Below, piece by piece: positions 42,494 through 50,825 of a stretch of 64,000 bases of DNA; position 1 is the stretch's first letter; every line of letters starts with the position of its first letter. Both the position numbers and the translations under genes were made by a program. Source of the stretch: Planctomycetaceae bacterium (lineage in GTDB: Bacteria; Planctomycetota; Planctomycetia; Pirellulales; Thermoguttaceae). The stretch lies in contig JAAYAY010000378.1 in assembly GCA_012719125.1 (NCBI GenBank), positions 1 to 64,000 on the forward strand. Reading direction: 5' to 3'. The notes beneath the pieces were generated by a model. That model worked only from the letters and a program-made list of their open reading frames with translations, had not been told where the DNA came from and did not search any database.

Positions 42494-42581
42494 GGTGGTG
42501 TTGCTCCGGTGTCCGATGGACTGCCACACGGCCAATCCAAAATTTGCGTTGCTGGTGGTTGAAGTGGTGTCCCGGTGGTCG

Positions 42582-42842
42582 TTACCAGCGGGCGAACTCC
42601 GGCAGTTGCTTGTACAGCCGGTCACAGATGCCCTCGTACTGCAACGCATCTGCGACCTTCCCCTCCAGCCGCAGTTTCATGGCGGTGGCCTTGTTGGCGG
42701 CGTAGTGTCCCAGCGTGCGAGTAGCAGCCACGTAGCCACGGGGCCGGTCGGGAAACCATCTGCGGGCTTCGGCGACTGGGTGTTGCCGCAGCAGATTGTG
42801 CAGGTGCCACAACTCGTCCTTGTCGATGCCGTCGAGGTTCAT
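42582..42842 (-). CDS. plasmid-type small helical protein
   Basis: The 86-residue protein (MNLDGIDKDELWHLHNLLRQ) has RTLGHYAANKATAMKLRLEG and ALQYEGICDRLYKQLPEFAR, all helical. The KLRLEG...A..YEGICDRLY core recalls a common plasmid/prophage small family. AAAGGAC precedes ATG 42842. The function is unknown. Confidence 0.7.
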   Translation of the reverse strand: MNLDGIDKDELWHLHNLLRQHPVAEARRWFPDRPRGYVAATRTLGHYAANKATAMKLRLEGKVADALQYEGICDRLYKQLPEFARW

Positions 42843-43091
42843 GCGAGTGTCCTTTCGGTGTCCTCTTGGTGCGTGGAGGGGAAGAAAAAGCCGAGGTGGA
42901 CCGTCGCCGGTGATCGATGTGCGGCTTCAAGAACTTCGCAGGCAGCGGTGGCGTTCCCTGCTGGCCAGTCCAGGAAAACGTCCCGTACTGCTGGTCCGGT
43001 CGTCGAAGCTGAAGCGGCGTCCGATCACGTCTGACGTTCCCGCTCGGCTCGTCCCGATCAGGAACAAGTTTGGATGTGGTGTCCGATTCGG

Positions 43092-43119
43092 AGGGGCGGC
43101 AAAGTAACTTGCCGCCCCT
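43092..43119 (-). terminator. 11-bp GC hairpin after ardC
   Basis: AGGGGCGGCAA (43092-43102) pairs perfectly with 43109-43119. It lies 12 bases past the ArdC stop. There is no T-run, so it may act as an RNA stabiliser or partial terminator. Confidence 0.6.
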
Positions 43120-43130
43120 GTGCCTGCCAT

Positions 43131-44060
43131 TTAGGCCAGCACCGTTTCCTCTTCCTCAACCGGCTGGCGGGAGAAGGACAGGATGAAATCGGCGGCTTGA
43201 CTGGCTTGGGCAGCGGCCCGCCAGACGAACTTCGGGTCGTTTTCCATCTGCTGGAGCCACGATTGCAGGTAGCTGGCGTGATTCGCCAGATTTTCGGCGG
43301 TCGGCAGCCCAAGCTCGGCGGCGACATAACAGCCCCCAAGTTCGGCCCGTAGTTCCAAAAAGGCGTAGCTGTTCTCCGGCTTGCTGCGGTCGCAGTTCAA
43401 GCGGGTCGGATGCTCACTGTGGTGGGCCAACTCGTGAAAAACCGTTTCGTAGTATTCACCGTCCGTGAACTGGTGGCGGTGAGGCACGGTGATGGTGTCC
43501 TCGTGCGGATCGTAGTAGGCCCGGTTGCCACCGTGCAAAATGGTTGCCCCCGTGGCGGAGATGGCCTCGTTGGCTTTCTCGTACCGTGCTTGGACTTCGT
43601 TGGTGTCCAACGGGGCGTTGCCGACCCGGAGATGATCCAAGTGGTCGCCGCTCACCTGATCGATGTTGAAAACCGTGTACATCTTGCAGAAGAAGAACCG
43701 CTGCTCTTCGTCCTCACCGGCCTCGTCCTGGATGGTCCTCGTCAGCCGTTGCCAGTAAATAATGGCTGTCCCCCATTTCCCTGGCGGACAGTCGTCGGGG
43801 CGTTTCATGACAGAGCCACCCAGTTCCTTCCACTGATTGAAGGTCGCCCACCACTTGGACCGGAGATTGTGGCGAATCGAAGCCACGCCCAGGATCAGAG
43901 GATTGATCCCCCGATAAGACCGCTTGCTGACGACGTTGGCCGGGTTTCCAGCGTTTTTGTCCAAGGCCCACGGTCGCCGCCACGGAGGCAACGTCCCGCT
44001 CTTCAGATTTTCCACAATGGTGCTGGTGATGGTCTGGCGGATTTCGTTCTGGCTCGGCAT
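43131..44060 (-). CDS. ardC: ArdC-type antirestriction protein
   Basis: The 309-residue protein has the N-terminal ssDNA-binding domain of ArdC (PWRRPW, SKRSYRGINPLILGVA, WATFNQWKELGGSVMK, KWGTAIIYW) and a C-terminal zincin-like metalloprotease domain. In the latter, VFHELAHHSEHPTR supplies HExxH at 209-213 and AELGGCYVAAELG the third ligand Glu. ArdC homologues protect incoming plasmid DNA from restriction. It is the first gene of the leftward block. AAAGGA precedes ATG 44060. Confidence 0.9.
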   Translation of the reverse strand: MPSQNEIRQTITSTIVENLKSGTLPPWRRPWALDKNAGNPANVVSKRSYRGINPLILGVASIRHNLRSKWWATFNQWKELGGSVMKRPDDCPPGKWGTAIIYWQRLTRTIQDEAGEDEEQRFFFCKMYTVFNIDQVSGDHLDHLRVGNAPLDTNEVQARYEKANEAISATGATILHGGNRAYYDPHEDTITVPHRHQFTDGEYYETVFHELAHHSEHPTRLNCDRSKPENSYAFLELRAELGGCYVAAELGLPTAENLANHASYLQSWLQQMENDPKFVWRAAAQASQAADFILSFSRQPVEEEETVLA

Positions 44061-44490
44061 CGTCGTTCCTTTCCTGTGTGCGTCGTTCTTCCGTCGTGTT
44101 CGTCAACGACCGGGCCGCTGGTGTCCACTCAGCCGTGGCAGGCGGTAGGCCGGACGGGGAACGGTTCGGGCAAAATCTGGTGTATGCGGTGTCCTTCTGT
44201 GCTGCGGGGTTCTCGCCGGGACAATGCCCGTCACATGAGAATTGCGACAAAGCCCGACTGACGGGTGGTTGTCGCAAAATCGAAATTGAGACGGCGGCAG
44301 GCTTGCGACGAACCAAAGCGGAACGCAACTCGGCTAGCGAAAAGCAGTTGCGGCAAGGCCAGAAGGCCCAGTCTCAAATTTCACGAAATCGGCCATGCCC
44401 AGCCGCCCCCGGTCTCAGCGGGCTAGAAAGCGGTGAGAAATCTCGATACGGTGGGACACCGCAGATGCCAAAAACGAAACGGAGCCAGTC
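44061..44490. promoter_or_regulatory. divergent promoter region between ardC and tag
   Basis: No gene is supported in 430 bases. TTGCGAC occurs at 44242 and 44303 with an inverted GTCGCAA at 44271. A long-range pair, GAAATTGAGAC (44282) with GTCTCAAATTTC (44371), encloses hairpins CGCAACT/AGTTGCG and GGCC/GGCC. Operator sites or a structured leader are possible. Confidence 0.45.
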
Positions 44491-45081
44491 ATGGAACCAC
44501 ACCGCTGCCCCTGGGCAAAGGGCGACAACTATATCCAGTACCACGACACGGAATGGGGCGTACCGATCCACGACGACCGGCTGCTGTTTGAATTCTTGGT
44601 CCTGGAAGGAGCACAAGCCGGACTGAGTTGGTCCACGATCTTGAACAAGCGGGACAATTACCGGCACGCCTTTGGCAACTTCGATCCGGCCATCGTCGCC
44701 AAGTACGGCGAGAAGAAGCGGCAGACGTTGTTGTCGAATGCCGGGATCGTGAGAAACCGGTTGAAGATCGACGCTGCCATACAAAACGCCAAGGCGTTTC
44801 TGGCAACGGTCCAGGAATTCGGCAGCTTCGACCAATACATTTGGAGCTTCGTCGGAGGCACGCCCGTACAGAACGCCTGGGCGTCGATTGGGGAAGTGCC
44901 TGCCCGGACACCGGAATCCGACTCCATGAGTGCCGACCTAAAACGGCGTGGCTTCAAGTTCGTGGGCAGCACGATCTGCTACGCCTACATGCAGGCCGTG
45001 GGGATGGTGAACGACCACGTGGTCGATTGTTTCCGGCACGGGGAACTGGCGAGGACACGGCGTGGCAAAAAGGGCGGCTGA
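44491..45081 (+). CDS. tag: DNA-3-methyladenine glycosylase I
   Basis: The 196-residue protein matches TagI: HRCPWAKGDNYIQYHDTEWG, VPIHDDRLLFEFLVLEGAQA, GLSWSTILNKRDNYR (the helix-hairpin-helix start), NRLKIDAAIQNA, and GFKFVGSTICYAYMQAVG with DHVVDCFRH. It removes 3-methyladenine from alkylated DNA. The conserved N-terminal Cys and C-terminal Cys/His zinc ligands are present. It overlaps the GIY-YIG gene by 20 bases. Confidence 0.93.
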   Translation: MEPHRCPWAKGDNYIQYHDTEWGVPIHDDRLLFEFLVLEGAQAGLSWSTILNKRDNYRHAFGNFDPAIVAKYGEKKRQTLLSNAGIVRNRLKIDAAIQNAKAFLATVQEFGSFDQYIWSFVGGTPVQNAWASIGEVPARTPESDSMSADLKRRGFKFVGSTICYAYMQAVGMVNDHVVDCFRHGELARTRRGKKGG

Positions 45082-45373
45082 AATCTGGTTCGTCTACATC
45101 CTGCGGTGTGCCGATGGTACGTTGTACACCGGCATCACCAAGGATTTGACCCGCCGTTGCCAGCAGCACAACGACGGGACGGCCGCCCGCTACACCCGCA
45201 GCCGTCGCCCAGTCAAGTTGGTGTACCAGGAGCCACAACGGGGCCAAAGTCTGGCCTTGAAGCGGGAAGCGGCCATCAAAAAGCTGACACGGCGGCAGAA
45301 GTTGGTGATGATCCGAGGGGCCAACAAGGGGACACCAAAGGGCTGTACGTCGAGGAAGCGACAAGCACCATGA
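45062..45373 (+). CDS. GIY-YIG nuclease-like protein
   Basis: The 103-residue protein starts at GTG 45062 (MAKRAAEIWFVYILRCADGT). The family core is WFVYILRCADGTLYTGITKD, then RRCQQHNDG and RYTRSRRPVKLVYQEP. This single-domain UPF0213 type is of unknown substrate, possibly DNA repair. It sits between tag and a membrane protein gene with overlaps on both sides (20 bases, and ATGA at 45370). Confidence 0.88.
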   Translation: MAKRAAEIWFVYILRCADGTLYTGITKDLTRRCQQHNDGTAARYTRSRRPVKLVYQEPQRGQSLALKREAAIKKLTRRQKLVMIRGANKGTPKGCTSRKRQAP

Positions 45374-46449
45374 CCGATCTTGCCGAACCCCAGGCCGACG
45401 CCCTGAACCTACAACCGGAAGCCCCGTCCCGGAAGCTCCGGCTGTTCTTCTGGGTGATCCTGGGTGCTTTCTCGGTGTTCTTTGCTGAGGTCACGGTCGG
45501 CTCGTCCATGTTCCCCTTCTTCGAGCCATTCAGCGTCCTCGTGACCTGCCCCTTGTATGCACTGCACATCCTGGTGCTGGCTGCCATTGTGCTGCGGCAT
45601 CCCCGACCGCTGTTTGCATCTTTGTTCTTTGCCGGTGCCTTGTTCGGCTTGTACGAAGCGTACATCACCAAAGTCCTGTGGAGTCCGCCCTGGAATGACA
45701 AGCCGGTCATGGTCGGCGGGGTTGCCATCATCGAGACGATGATGCTGGTCCTGTTCTACCACGCCCTGATGGCGTTCGTCGTCCCGCTGGTGGCGGCGGA
45801 GCGACTGCTCACAAGTTCCGGGCATGTGACGGCAGCACTCAAGCCCCGCTTGGCACGCTGGATCGACGGACGATGGTTCACGGTGGTGTTTGCCGCCGCC
45901 TGCGGTGTGGTCCAGACGGCCAACTCGCCCTCCATCTTGCACACCATCGGCTCCACGATCTCCACCTCCGGTTTCGTGCTGATTTTGGTCCTGTTGTGGA
46001 AGCGGGTGACCAGGGGACGGCTGTATTCGCTTTCGGAACTGCTGCCACGAGGCCGAGAGTTGGGGGTGTTGGTATTCCTGCTTGCCACCCAGTACATCGG
46101 GCTGGGCATCCTGCTGCGGCCTGAAAAACTGCCGGGGATCGTTCCCCAGGCGAACATCTGGGGCTGCTATGGTGTTTTCATTTTGCTGCTTCTGCTGTCC
46201 TTGAAGCGACAGGTGGCCCAGGTTGATGCGGTGGCAGCGGAGTGCCGGACACCATTGCCCTGGAAACGATGGCTGCTGTATGCCGTGGTGTTCTCCCTTA
46301 CGTCCACCGCCTTCCAGCCGTTGGCTGTGTTTCTGAAAATCCCGATATTCGTGGTCCTCTGGGTAGGCGGGATCGTCGTCGGCTGGGTGCTGCTTGTGGT
46401 CTCGGTGATCCGCACTTTCCGTCCCCGGCGAGCTACGTCGGTGCCTTGA
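45370..46449 (+). CDS. multi-pass membrane protein
   Basis: The 359-residue protein has about nine hydrophobic helices (such as LRLFFWVILGAFSVFFAEVT, LYALHILVLAAIVLRH, VFILLLLLSLKRQ). The ATGA overlap with the GIY-YIG stop fixes the start at 45370. No conserved motif of a known transporter was recognised. It completes a three-gene operon with tag. Confidence 0.75.
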   Translation: MTDLAEPQADALNLQPEAPSRKLRLFFWVILGAFSVFFAEVTVGSSMFPFFEPFSVLVTCPLYALHILVLAAIVLRHPRPLFASLFFAGALFGLYEAYITKVLWSPPWNDKPVMVGGVAIIETMMLVLFYHALMAFVVPLVAAERLLTSSGHVTAALKPRLARWIDGRWFTVVFAAACGVVQTANSPSILHTIGSTISTSGFVLILVLLWKRVTRGRLYSLSELLPRGRELGVLVFLLATQYIGLGILLRPEKLPGIVPQANIWGCYGVFILLLLLSLKRQVAQVDAVAAECRTPLPWKRWLLYAVVFSLTSTAFQPLAVFLKIPIFVVLWVGGIVVGWVLLVVSVIRTFRPRRATSVP

Positions 46450-46485
46450 TGACGCTCCGGGAATCGTCGGATTTCCTGTTCCCCT

Positions 46486-46526
46486 GACCAACCGTGTCAC
46501 GGCACCGGCGATGTAAGAAACGGCGA
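46486..46526 (+). promoter_or_regulatory. conserved leader block, copy 2
   Basis: This matches 6490-6530 (GACCAACCGTGTCAC, then CGATGTA and GAAA). It lies 145 bases before the paralogous small gene at 46671. The gap 46450-46670 otherwise shows no gene. Confidence 0.5.
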
Positions 46527-46670
46527 CGGAGATCAGCCGTCAAGAATCCTGAAGCAAGGAGCCGTACCGTGGCCGAGGTTTTGGTCAGCACTACCGTTTT
46601 CGTCTTCGTCGTCCTGGTTGCAGTCTGCACGCCGCCGACCACAAGCCAAAATCATTGAGAAAGGAAAACC

Positions 46671-46994
46671 ATGCCCAAGTTCTACGTCCAATCCGGTCAG
46701 GTCCAAGTCATCCTGGAAGCCCAGAACGCCGAGCAAGCCGCCATCACGGCCTTCCAGTGGTGGTGCGAGCGGCAGGCCGAAGCCATGTTCGACGTGTTTG
46801 ACGACGACGACGACGCCGATGATCGTCAGCTTGGCAACGAGATACTCGTCAGCGAGGCTGGGTTTGGAGCAGGCGATGCCGAGTCGTTCCAAACGCTGGA
46901 TATTCTGATGGCGTGGCAGGTGGAGCCGGTGGAGGTTGGGGGCCTCGCCGGAGATGCCGGTGATGCTGACAATCGAGACCATCTTCTCGCATGA
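46671..46994 (+). CDS. small protein, paralogue of the gene at 6577
   Basis: The 107-residue protein begins MPKFYVQSGQVQVILEAQNA, followed by AAITAFQWWCERQAEAMFD and an Asp run (DDDDDADD). AESFQTLDILMAW is shared with the 6577 protein. AAAGGA precedes ATG 46671. It may be an acidic adaptor or an uncharacterised single-domain protein. Its last codons run close to the next gene's leader. Confidence 0.72.
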   Translation: MPKFYVQSGQVQVILEAQNAEQAAITAFQWWCERQAEAMFDVFDDDDDADDRQLGNEILVSEAGFGAGDAESFQTLDILMAWQVEPVEVGGLAGDAGDADNRDHLLA

Positions 46995-47080
46995 GAGCTT
47001 GTTTCCGGCTGCTCGAATGCGAAAATGGCGGTTCGGGCGTGCCGGTTGGACTGTTCAGTGCAATCAACGGGAGCAAAACC

Positions 47081-48223
47081 ATGCAGCACCGGATGACCAT
47101 CTACGTCGGGATTTGCCTCGTTCTGATCACTGCCTTTCAGGCCATCGCCCAACAAGGTGACATTGACTGGAATCGTGCCAAACAACTTCGCCAGCGAGGG
47201 ATTCAGGGCGAGAAGCTGACGGAAGAGGAGCAGTCCTACCTGCAACGGGCCATCGAACTGCGGCAGAAACAGAAGCCGCAGCAACGCCGTCCCGTCGAGA
47301 TCAAGCCGCCTGTGGGCCTCAATCCGCTCACGGACATGAACGACGGCTACAAGGGGCAGGACGGAGGGCTGTACGGTGGCGGCAAGAACGAACCGCCGCA
47401 GGAACACCTCGAAGCGGCGTTGCAACAGGCAAAACTGATCCAGCCACTCGATGCAGACGGCAAGCCTTCGGACAACGGCAAGATCGTCATGATTTCGGTG
47501 GGGATGTCGAACACCACCCAGGAATTCTCGGCGTTTGTCCGATTGGCCAACGCCGATCCTGCAAAGTCGCCGAAGGTCGTCATCGTCGATGGGGCACAGG
47601 GCGGGATGGATGCCAAGGCATGGGCCGTGTCTGGGAGACCCGACAGGACCGGTTCTCGCAATCCGTGGGAAGTGCTGGACGACCGGCTCCAACTAGCTGA
47701 CGTGTCGGATGAGCAGGTGCAGGTGGCGTGGGTCAAGCAAGCTCGAATCGCCCCAGGCAGCATCGGCGAGTTCCCCAAACACGCCGAGGAAATGAAGGGC
47801 CACATGGTCACGATCTTGAACATGCTCAAGGAGCGATTCCCCAACCTGCGGATCGCCTACCTGTCCAGCCGGATTTACGCCGGGTACGCCAAGTCCACAT
47901 TGAACCCGGAGCCCTACGCCTACGAGTCAGCCTTCGTGGTCCGTTGGCTGATCCAAGATCAGATCAAAGGCGAGCCATCGCTGAACTACGACCCGCCAAA
48001 AAGACCGGTGAAGTCCCCGTTGCTGCTCTGGGGGCCGTACCTGTGGGCAGACGGCGAGAAGGGGCGGAAGATCGACGATCTTGTTTGGAAGCCTGAAGAT
48101 CTCGGCCCTGATGGCACGCATCCCAGTGACAGTGGAAGGCGGAAGGTTGCCGAATTGCTGCTGGATTTCGTAAAGACTGATTCAACGGCGAAGGTCTGGT
48201 TTCTTCAAGGGGGAAGACCGTGA
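47081..48223 (+). CDS. secreted SGNH-like hydrolase-type protein
   Basis: The 380-residue protein has a signal peptide (MQHRMTIYVGICLVLITAFQ, cleavage near AIAQQ). A coiled, Gln-rich spacer follows, then a core with VMISVGMSNTTQEFSAF and VVIVDGAQGGMDAKAWA. The C-terminal GPDGTHPSDSGRRKVAELLL resembles the SGNH-hydrolase Asp-x-x-His block. The SGNH Ser block is only partly convincing, so the assignment is moderate. GGGAG precedes ATG 47081. GTGA couples it to the next gene. Confidence 0.65.
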   Translation: MQHRMTIYVGICLVLITAFQAIAQQGDIDWNRAKQLRQRGIQGEKLTEEEQSYLQRAIELRQKQKPQQRRPVEIKPPVGLNPLTDMNDGYKGQDGGLYGGGKNEPPQEHLEAALQQAKLIQPLDADGKPSDNGKIVMISVGMSNTTQEFSAFVRLANADPAKSPKVVIVDGAQGGMDAKAWAVSGRPDRTGSRNPWEVLDDRLQLADVSDEQVQVAWVKQARIAPGSIGEFPKHAEEMKGHMVTILNMLKERFPNLRIAYLSSRIYAGYAKSTLNPEPYAYESAFVVRWLIQDQIKGEPSLNYDPPKRPVKSPLLLWGPYLWADGEKGRKIDDLVWKPEDLGPDGTHPSDSGRRKVAELLLDFVKTDSTAKVWFLQGGRP

Positions 48224-49503
48224 ATATCGAGAAACGACAAATTGGATGGGCGTGCTTCATTGTCGTCTTGGCACTGACGTGCCCTTCGCTGGGGCAGGAC
48301 TTGCCGACCGCCAAGCCCGAAGATGTCGGCGTCTCGTCGGCAAAGGTCGAGGAATTATCCAAGTTCATGCAGTCCCTTGTGGACGATGGCAAGATCGCCG
48401 GTGGCGTGACCATGATGGCCCGCCACGGCAAAGTGATCCACCTGAAGGCCGTGGGCATGGCGGATCGGGAAGAGAAGAAGCCGATGCGGACGGATTCGAT
48501 TTTCCGCATCGCCTCAATGACCAAGCCGATCACCAGCGTGGCCATCATGATGCTTTGGGAGCAAGGCAAGCTGGGGCTTGACGATCCGGTGTCAAAGTAC
48601 ATCCCGGAATTCAAGGAAATGAAGGTGCTGGTCAGCGTCGATCCGCTGGAGACCAGACCCGCTAAGCGGGAGATCACGATCCGCCACCTGCTGACGCACA
48701 CGTCGGGGCTCACCTACGGCTCGTCCTTGAAACCGGTCTACGACAAACACGGAATATCCGGTGGCCTTAGCACGTCGGAAGTGAATCTCGCACAGATGAT
48801 GAAGACACTTGCAGGGCTGCCAATTCTGTTTGATCCCGGCGACAAGTTTGAGTACGGAATGTCCACGGACGTGCTGGGGCGAGTTATCGAAGTCGTTTCG
48901 GGGATGACGCTGGACCGGTTCTTTGACGACAAGATCCTCAAACCCCTTGGCATGAATGACACGGGCTTTCATGTGTCCCAGGATAAAGTCGGCCGACTGG
49001 CTTCCGTTTACATTCCAGGCGAAGGCGGAATTCGGAAGTTGGCTGGCGGCGAGATCGGGCCGGGCAACCTCACGAGCGATTACCCGTACTCCAAGTCGCA
49101 CAAGTACCTTGCTGGTGGCGGCGGATTATGCTCCACGCCGAGCGACTACATGCGATTCTGCCAGATGCTCTTGAGCGGCGGGGCATGGAATGGCGTCCGC
49201 TTGCTGCGGCCTGAAACCATCAAGATGATGACCGCCAATCAGATCGGCGACATGAAACTCGCTGACGTGGACGTGATAGACCGGTTTGGTTTCGGCTTCA
49301 GCGTGTACTCCAGCGACCAACGGCATCACGAACAACTGAGGGGGGCCTACGCTTGGTTTGGGCATTGGTCCACGTCTTTTCGCATTTCGCCACATGGTGA
49401 CTGGGTTCTCGTCACGATGACCCAACTGGTGTGGGATGAGAAGGCCACTCCGGTCTGGTTTGCCCAGTACGAGAAGATCGCAGCCGAGGCCATCCAGGAC
49501 TAG
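48220..49503 (+). CDS. secreted class C beta-lactamase-fold serine hydrolase
   Basis: The 427-residue protein starts at GTG 48220 (GGGGGAAG upstream) with a signal peptide. The catalytic SxxK is FRIASMTKPITS, the second motif is YGMSTDVLG (Tyr-x-Ser), and HWSTSFRISP stands at the third-motif position. Family signatures include GLCSTPSDYMRFCQMLLSGG. The family covers esterases, penicillin-binding proteins and beta-lactamases; the substrate is unknown. It is translationally coupled to 47081. Confidence 0.85.
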   Translation: MNIEKRQIGWACFIVVLALTCPSLGQDLPTAKPEDVGVSSAKVEELSKFMQSLVDDGKIAGGVTMMARHGKVIHLKAVGMADREEKKPMRTDSIFRIASMTKPITSVAIMMLWEQGKLGLDDPVSKYIPEFKEMKVLVSVDPLETRPAKREITIRHLLTHTSGLTYGSSLKPVYDKHGISGGLSTSEVNLAQMMKTLAGLPILFDPGDKFEYGMSTDVLGRVIEVVSGMTLDRFFDDKILKPLGMNDTGFHVSQDKVGRLASVYIPGEGGIRKLAGGEIGPGNLTSDYPYSKSHKYLAGGGGLCSTPSDYMRFCQMLLSGGAWNGVRLLRPETIKMMTANQIGDMKLADVDVIDRFGFGFSVYSSDQRHHEQLRGAYAWFGHWSTSFRISPHGDWVLVTMTQLVWDEKATPVWFAQYEKIAAEAIQD

Positions 49504-49586
49504 GCCGCCGATCCGAAGCGGCCTTGTGCAGTCCGAGTCAGTTCTGTTGAAGTTTCCTTTTACCACATCTGAAGAGGAGATGAACC

Positions 49587-50132
49587 ATGCAACGCTTGAC
49601 CATCGCTTTCGTCGTACTGGCGGTTGCCTTGTTGGGCAACGTGACCTTCGGCCAGGAAGCGGTCGGGATTCCAGATGAAATCATCAAGGAAATCGACACT
49701 CTTGCTGGCACCTGGAAGGTCGAGGGCAAACTCGGCGGCAAGGAGCACACCGGCGGATTCACGTGCCGGTGGGCACGCACCGAAGACAAAAAGCAAGTTT
49801 GCCTGATGGGAAACTTCTCCTACAAGACGGGTGACGTTTCTTGGAGCGGGGTGACATTGATCGGCTGGAACGCTGCCAAGAAGTGCATTGAAGACCGTGG
49901 CTTTGACGCCAACGGGGGAAACGCCACGCTCTGTTGGACCGTTGTATCGCCAACGCACTACAAGGGCGAAATAACCATGGTTCAGGGCGGCACGACCATC
50001 ACGGGCAAGGCGGATCTCATCAAAAAGGGGCCAGCCGAGATTGTCTTGGAGGCCGAAATGGACAACGGCGACGTGAGCAGAGTCGTCTTCCGCAAAGTGA
50101 AGCAGGAACGCAAGGTCGAGGCCAAGAGGTGA
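49587..50132 (+). CDS. secreted DUF1579-like lipocalin-fold protein
   Basis: The 181-residue protein has a signal peptide (MQRLTIAFVVLAVALLGNVT) and a domain starting LAGTWKVEGKLGGKEHTGG, then GVTLIGWNAAKKCIEDRGFD and ITMVQGGTTITGKADL. These W/G patterns of antiparallel strands match DUF1579-type proteins. Two more in this window (55541, 56188) share the G-W-E/K start and GWNP-type turn. The role is unknown. A GGCCGC/GCGGCC hairpin (49503-49523) may end the upstream transcript. Confidence 0.7.
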   Translation: MQRLTIAFVVLAVALLGNVTFGQEAVGIPDEIIKEIDTLAGTWKVEGKLGGKEHTGGFTCRWARTEDKKQVCLMGNFSYKTGDVSWSGVTLIGWNAAKKCIEDRGFDANGGNATLCWTVVSPTHYKGEITMVQGGTTITGKADLIKKGPAEIVLEAEMDNGDVSRVVFRKVKQERKVEAKR

Positions 50133-50220
50133 TTCGGTGAACGGCACCGGACGGCACTTGACCGGACCATGCGGCACCAGGGGCGGTGGGCAATGAAGTG
50201 GCTGACCCACGAGGACCGAC

Positions 50221-50469
50221 GTGACCGCCAACGAACGACGAGCCATCCGCAACACGCTGGACCGGCTGGGAATGCAGGCCAAGCCGGAGCAAGTTGTTGC
50301 TGACTTGGAAAGCCACGGCTTGGAAGTCAGCGACAGGTTCGTCGGCCGGGTCAAGATGCAGATCTTGCGGGACGAGGCTAAGGCGGCAAGGGAACGTTTC
50401 AAACGCCCTCCCAAGCCCAAAACCTGCAAACGGCCCCAGCAACGGAAGATCCCGCCTCGGCGACAGTGA
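50221..50469 (+). CDS. small basic hypothetical protein
   Basis: The 82-residue protein starts at GTG 50221 (MTANERRAIRNTLDRLGMQA). It has QVVADLESHGLEVSDRFVGR and a very basic C-terminus (PPKPKTCKRPQQRKIPPR). A short helical segment followed by a Lys/Arg/Pro tail suggests DNA binding. It lies just left of the TGGWCCA array. It is unrecognised. Confidence 0.6.
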   Translation: MTANERRAIRNTLDRLGMQAKPEQVVADLESHGLEVSDRFVGRVKMQILRDEAKAARERFKRPPKPKTCKRPQQRKIPPRRQ

Positions 50470-50594
50470 GGGGGGGCGTATCGGCTCCTAATAATCCGTT
50501 ACTAACGCTCGGCCCCGCCACCGGCTCGCCCGTCGCCAGCACCAACTTCCCCAGCACCGACCTTGACCCAGGTAGAGGTGGTTTTTTGGCAGGG

Positions 50595-50813
50595 TGGTCC
50601 AAGGTGGTCCAGGTGGTCCAAGCAAAACAGCACTTCTATCTCCTTTCAAAAATCTCACTTCATGCTTGTCTCAGATTTTCCAAAAGAAGTGAGGATTTGC
50701 TTGGACCACTTGGACCACCCCACGAAAACCACGCAGAAACCCCGCAAAAACAAGGAAAAGAGTGGTCCAAGCAAATTCGATTTGCTTGGACCATCCTTGG
50801 ACCACCTGGACCA
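50595..50813. repeat. nine TGGWCCA iteron-like repeats (candidate origin/operator)
   Basis: TGGTCCA occurs at 50595, 50605, 50614 and 50763. Its complement form TGGACCA occurs at 50702, 50711, 50787, 50798 and 50807. The spacing within groups is 9-11 bases. TGGTCCAAGCAAA and its reverse complement form a perfect 13-bp-arm palindrome (50763-50793, 5-base loop) and a wider pair (50614-50626 with 50696-50708). The array ends 13 bases from the helicase gene's stop, with nothing else in the 356-base gap. Confidence 0.75.
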
Positions 50814-50825
50814 CCGCTTGGCCCA

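Larger units (their letters stand above)
19640..44196 (-). repeat. strand-polarised heptamer GGACACC, about 110 copies
   Basis: On the - strand the heptamer GGACACC recurs roughly every 200 bases through the whole small-gene block, both between and inside genes. Almost no reverse-orientation copies were seen, and only a few copies occur elsewhere in the window. Copies directly abut stop codons (TGA then GGACACC at 37166 and 39420) or overlap them (TAGGACACC at 26782, 28250 and 35955). One copy at 28984 touches a start codon. The copy at 32385, inside the only + strand gene, keeps the same DNA direction. Confidence 0.85.

Noticed and set aside
19640-44196. GGACACC repeats as a CRISPR array
   Set aside because: The units are only seven bases, unevenly spaced, lie inside genes and have no spacers of constant size.
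44078-44626. 182-codon + strand frame across the ardC-tag gap
   Set aside because: It overlaps the start of tag in another frame, has low-complexity composition and no binding site.
45409-46500. 363-codon - strand frame
   Set aside because: It is antisense to the membrane protein gene and rich in low-complexity Gln/His/Arg.
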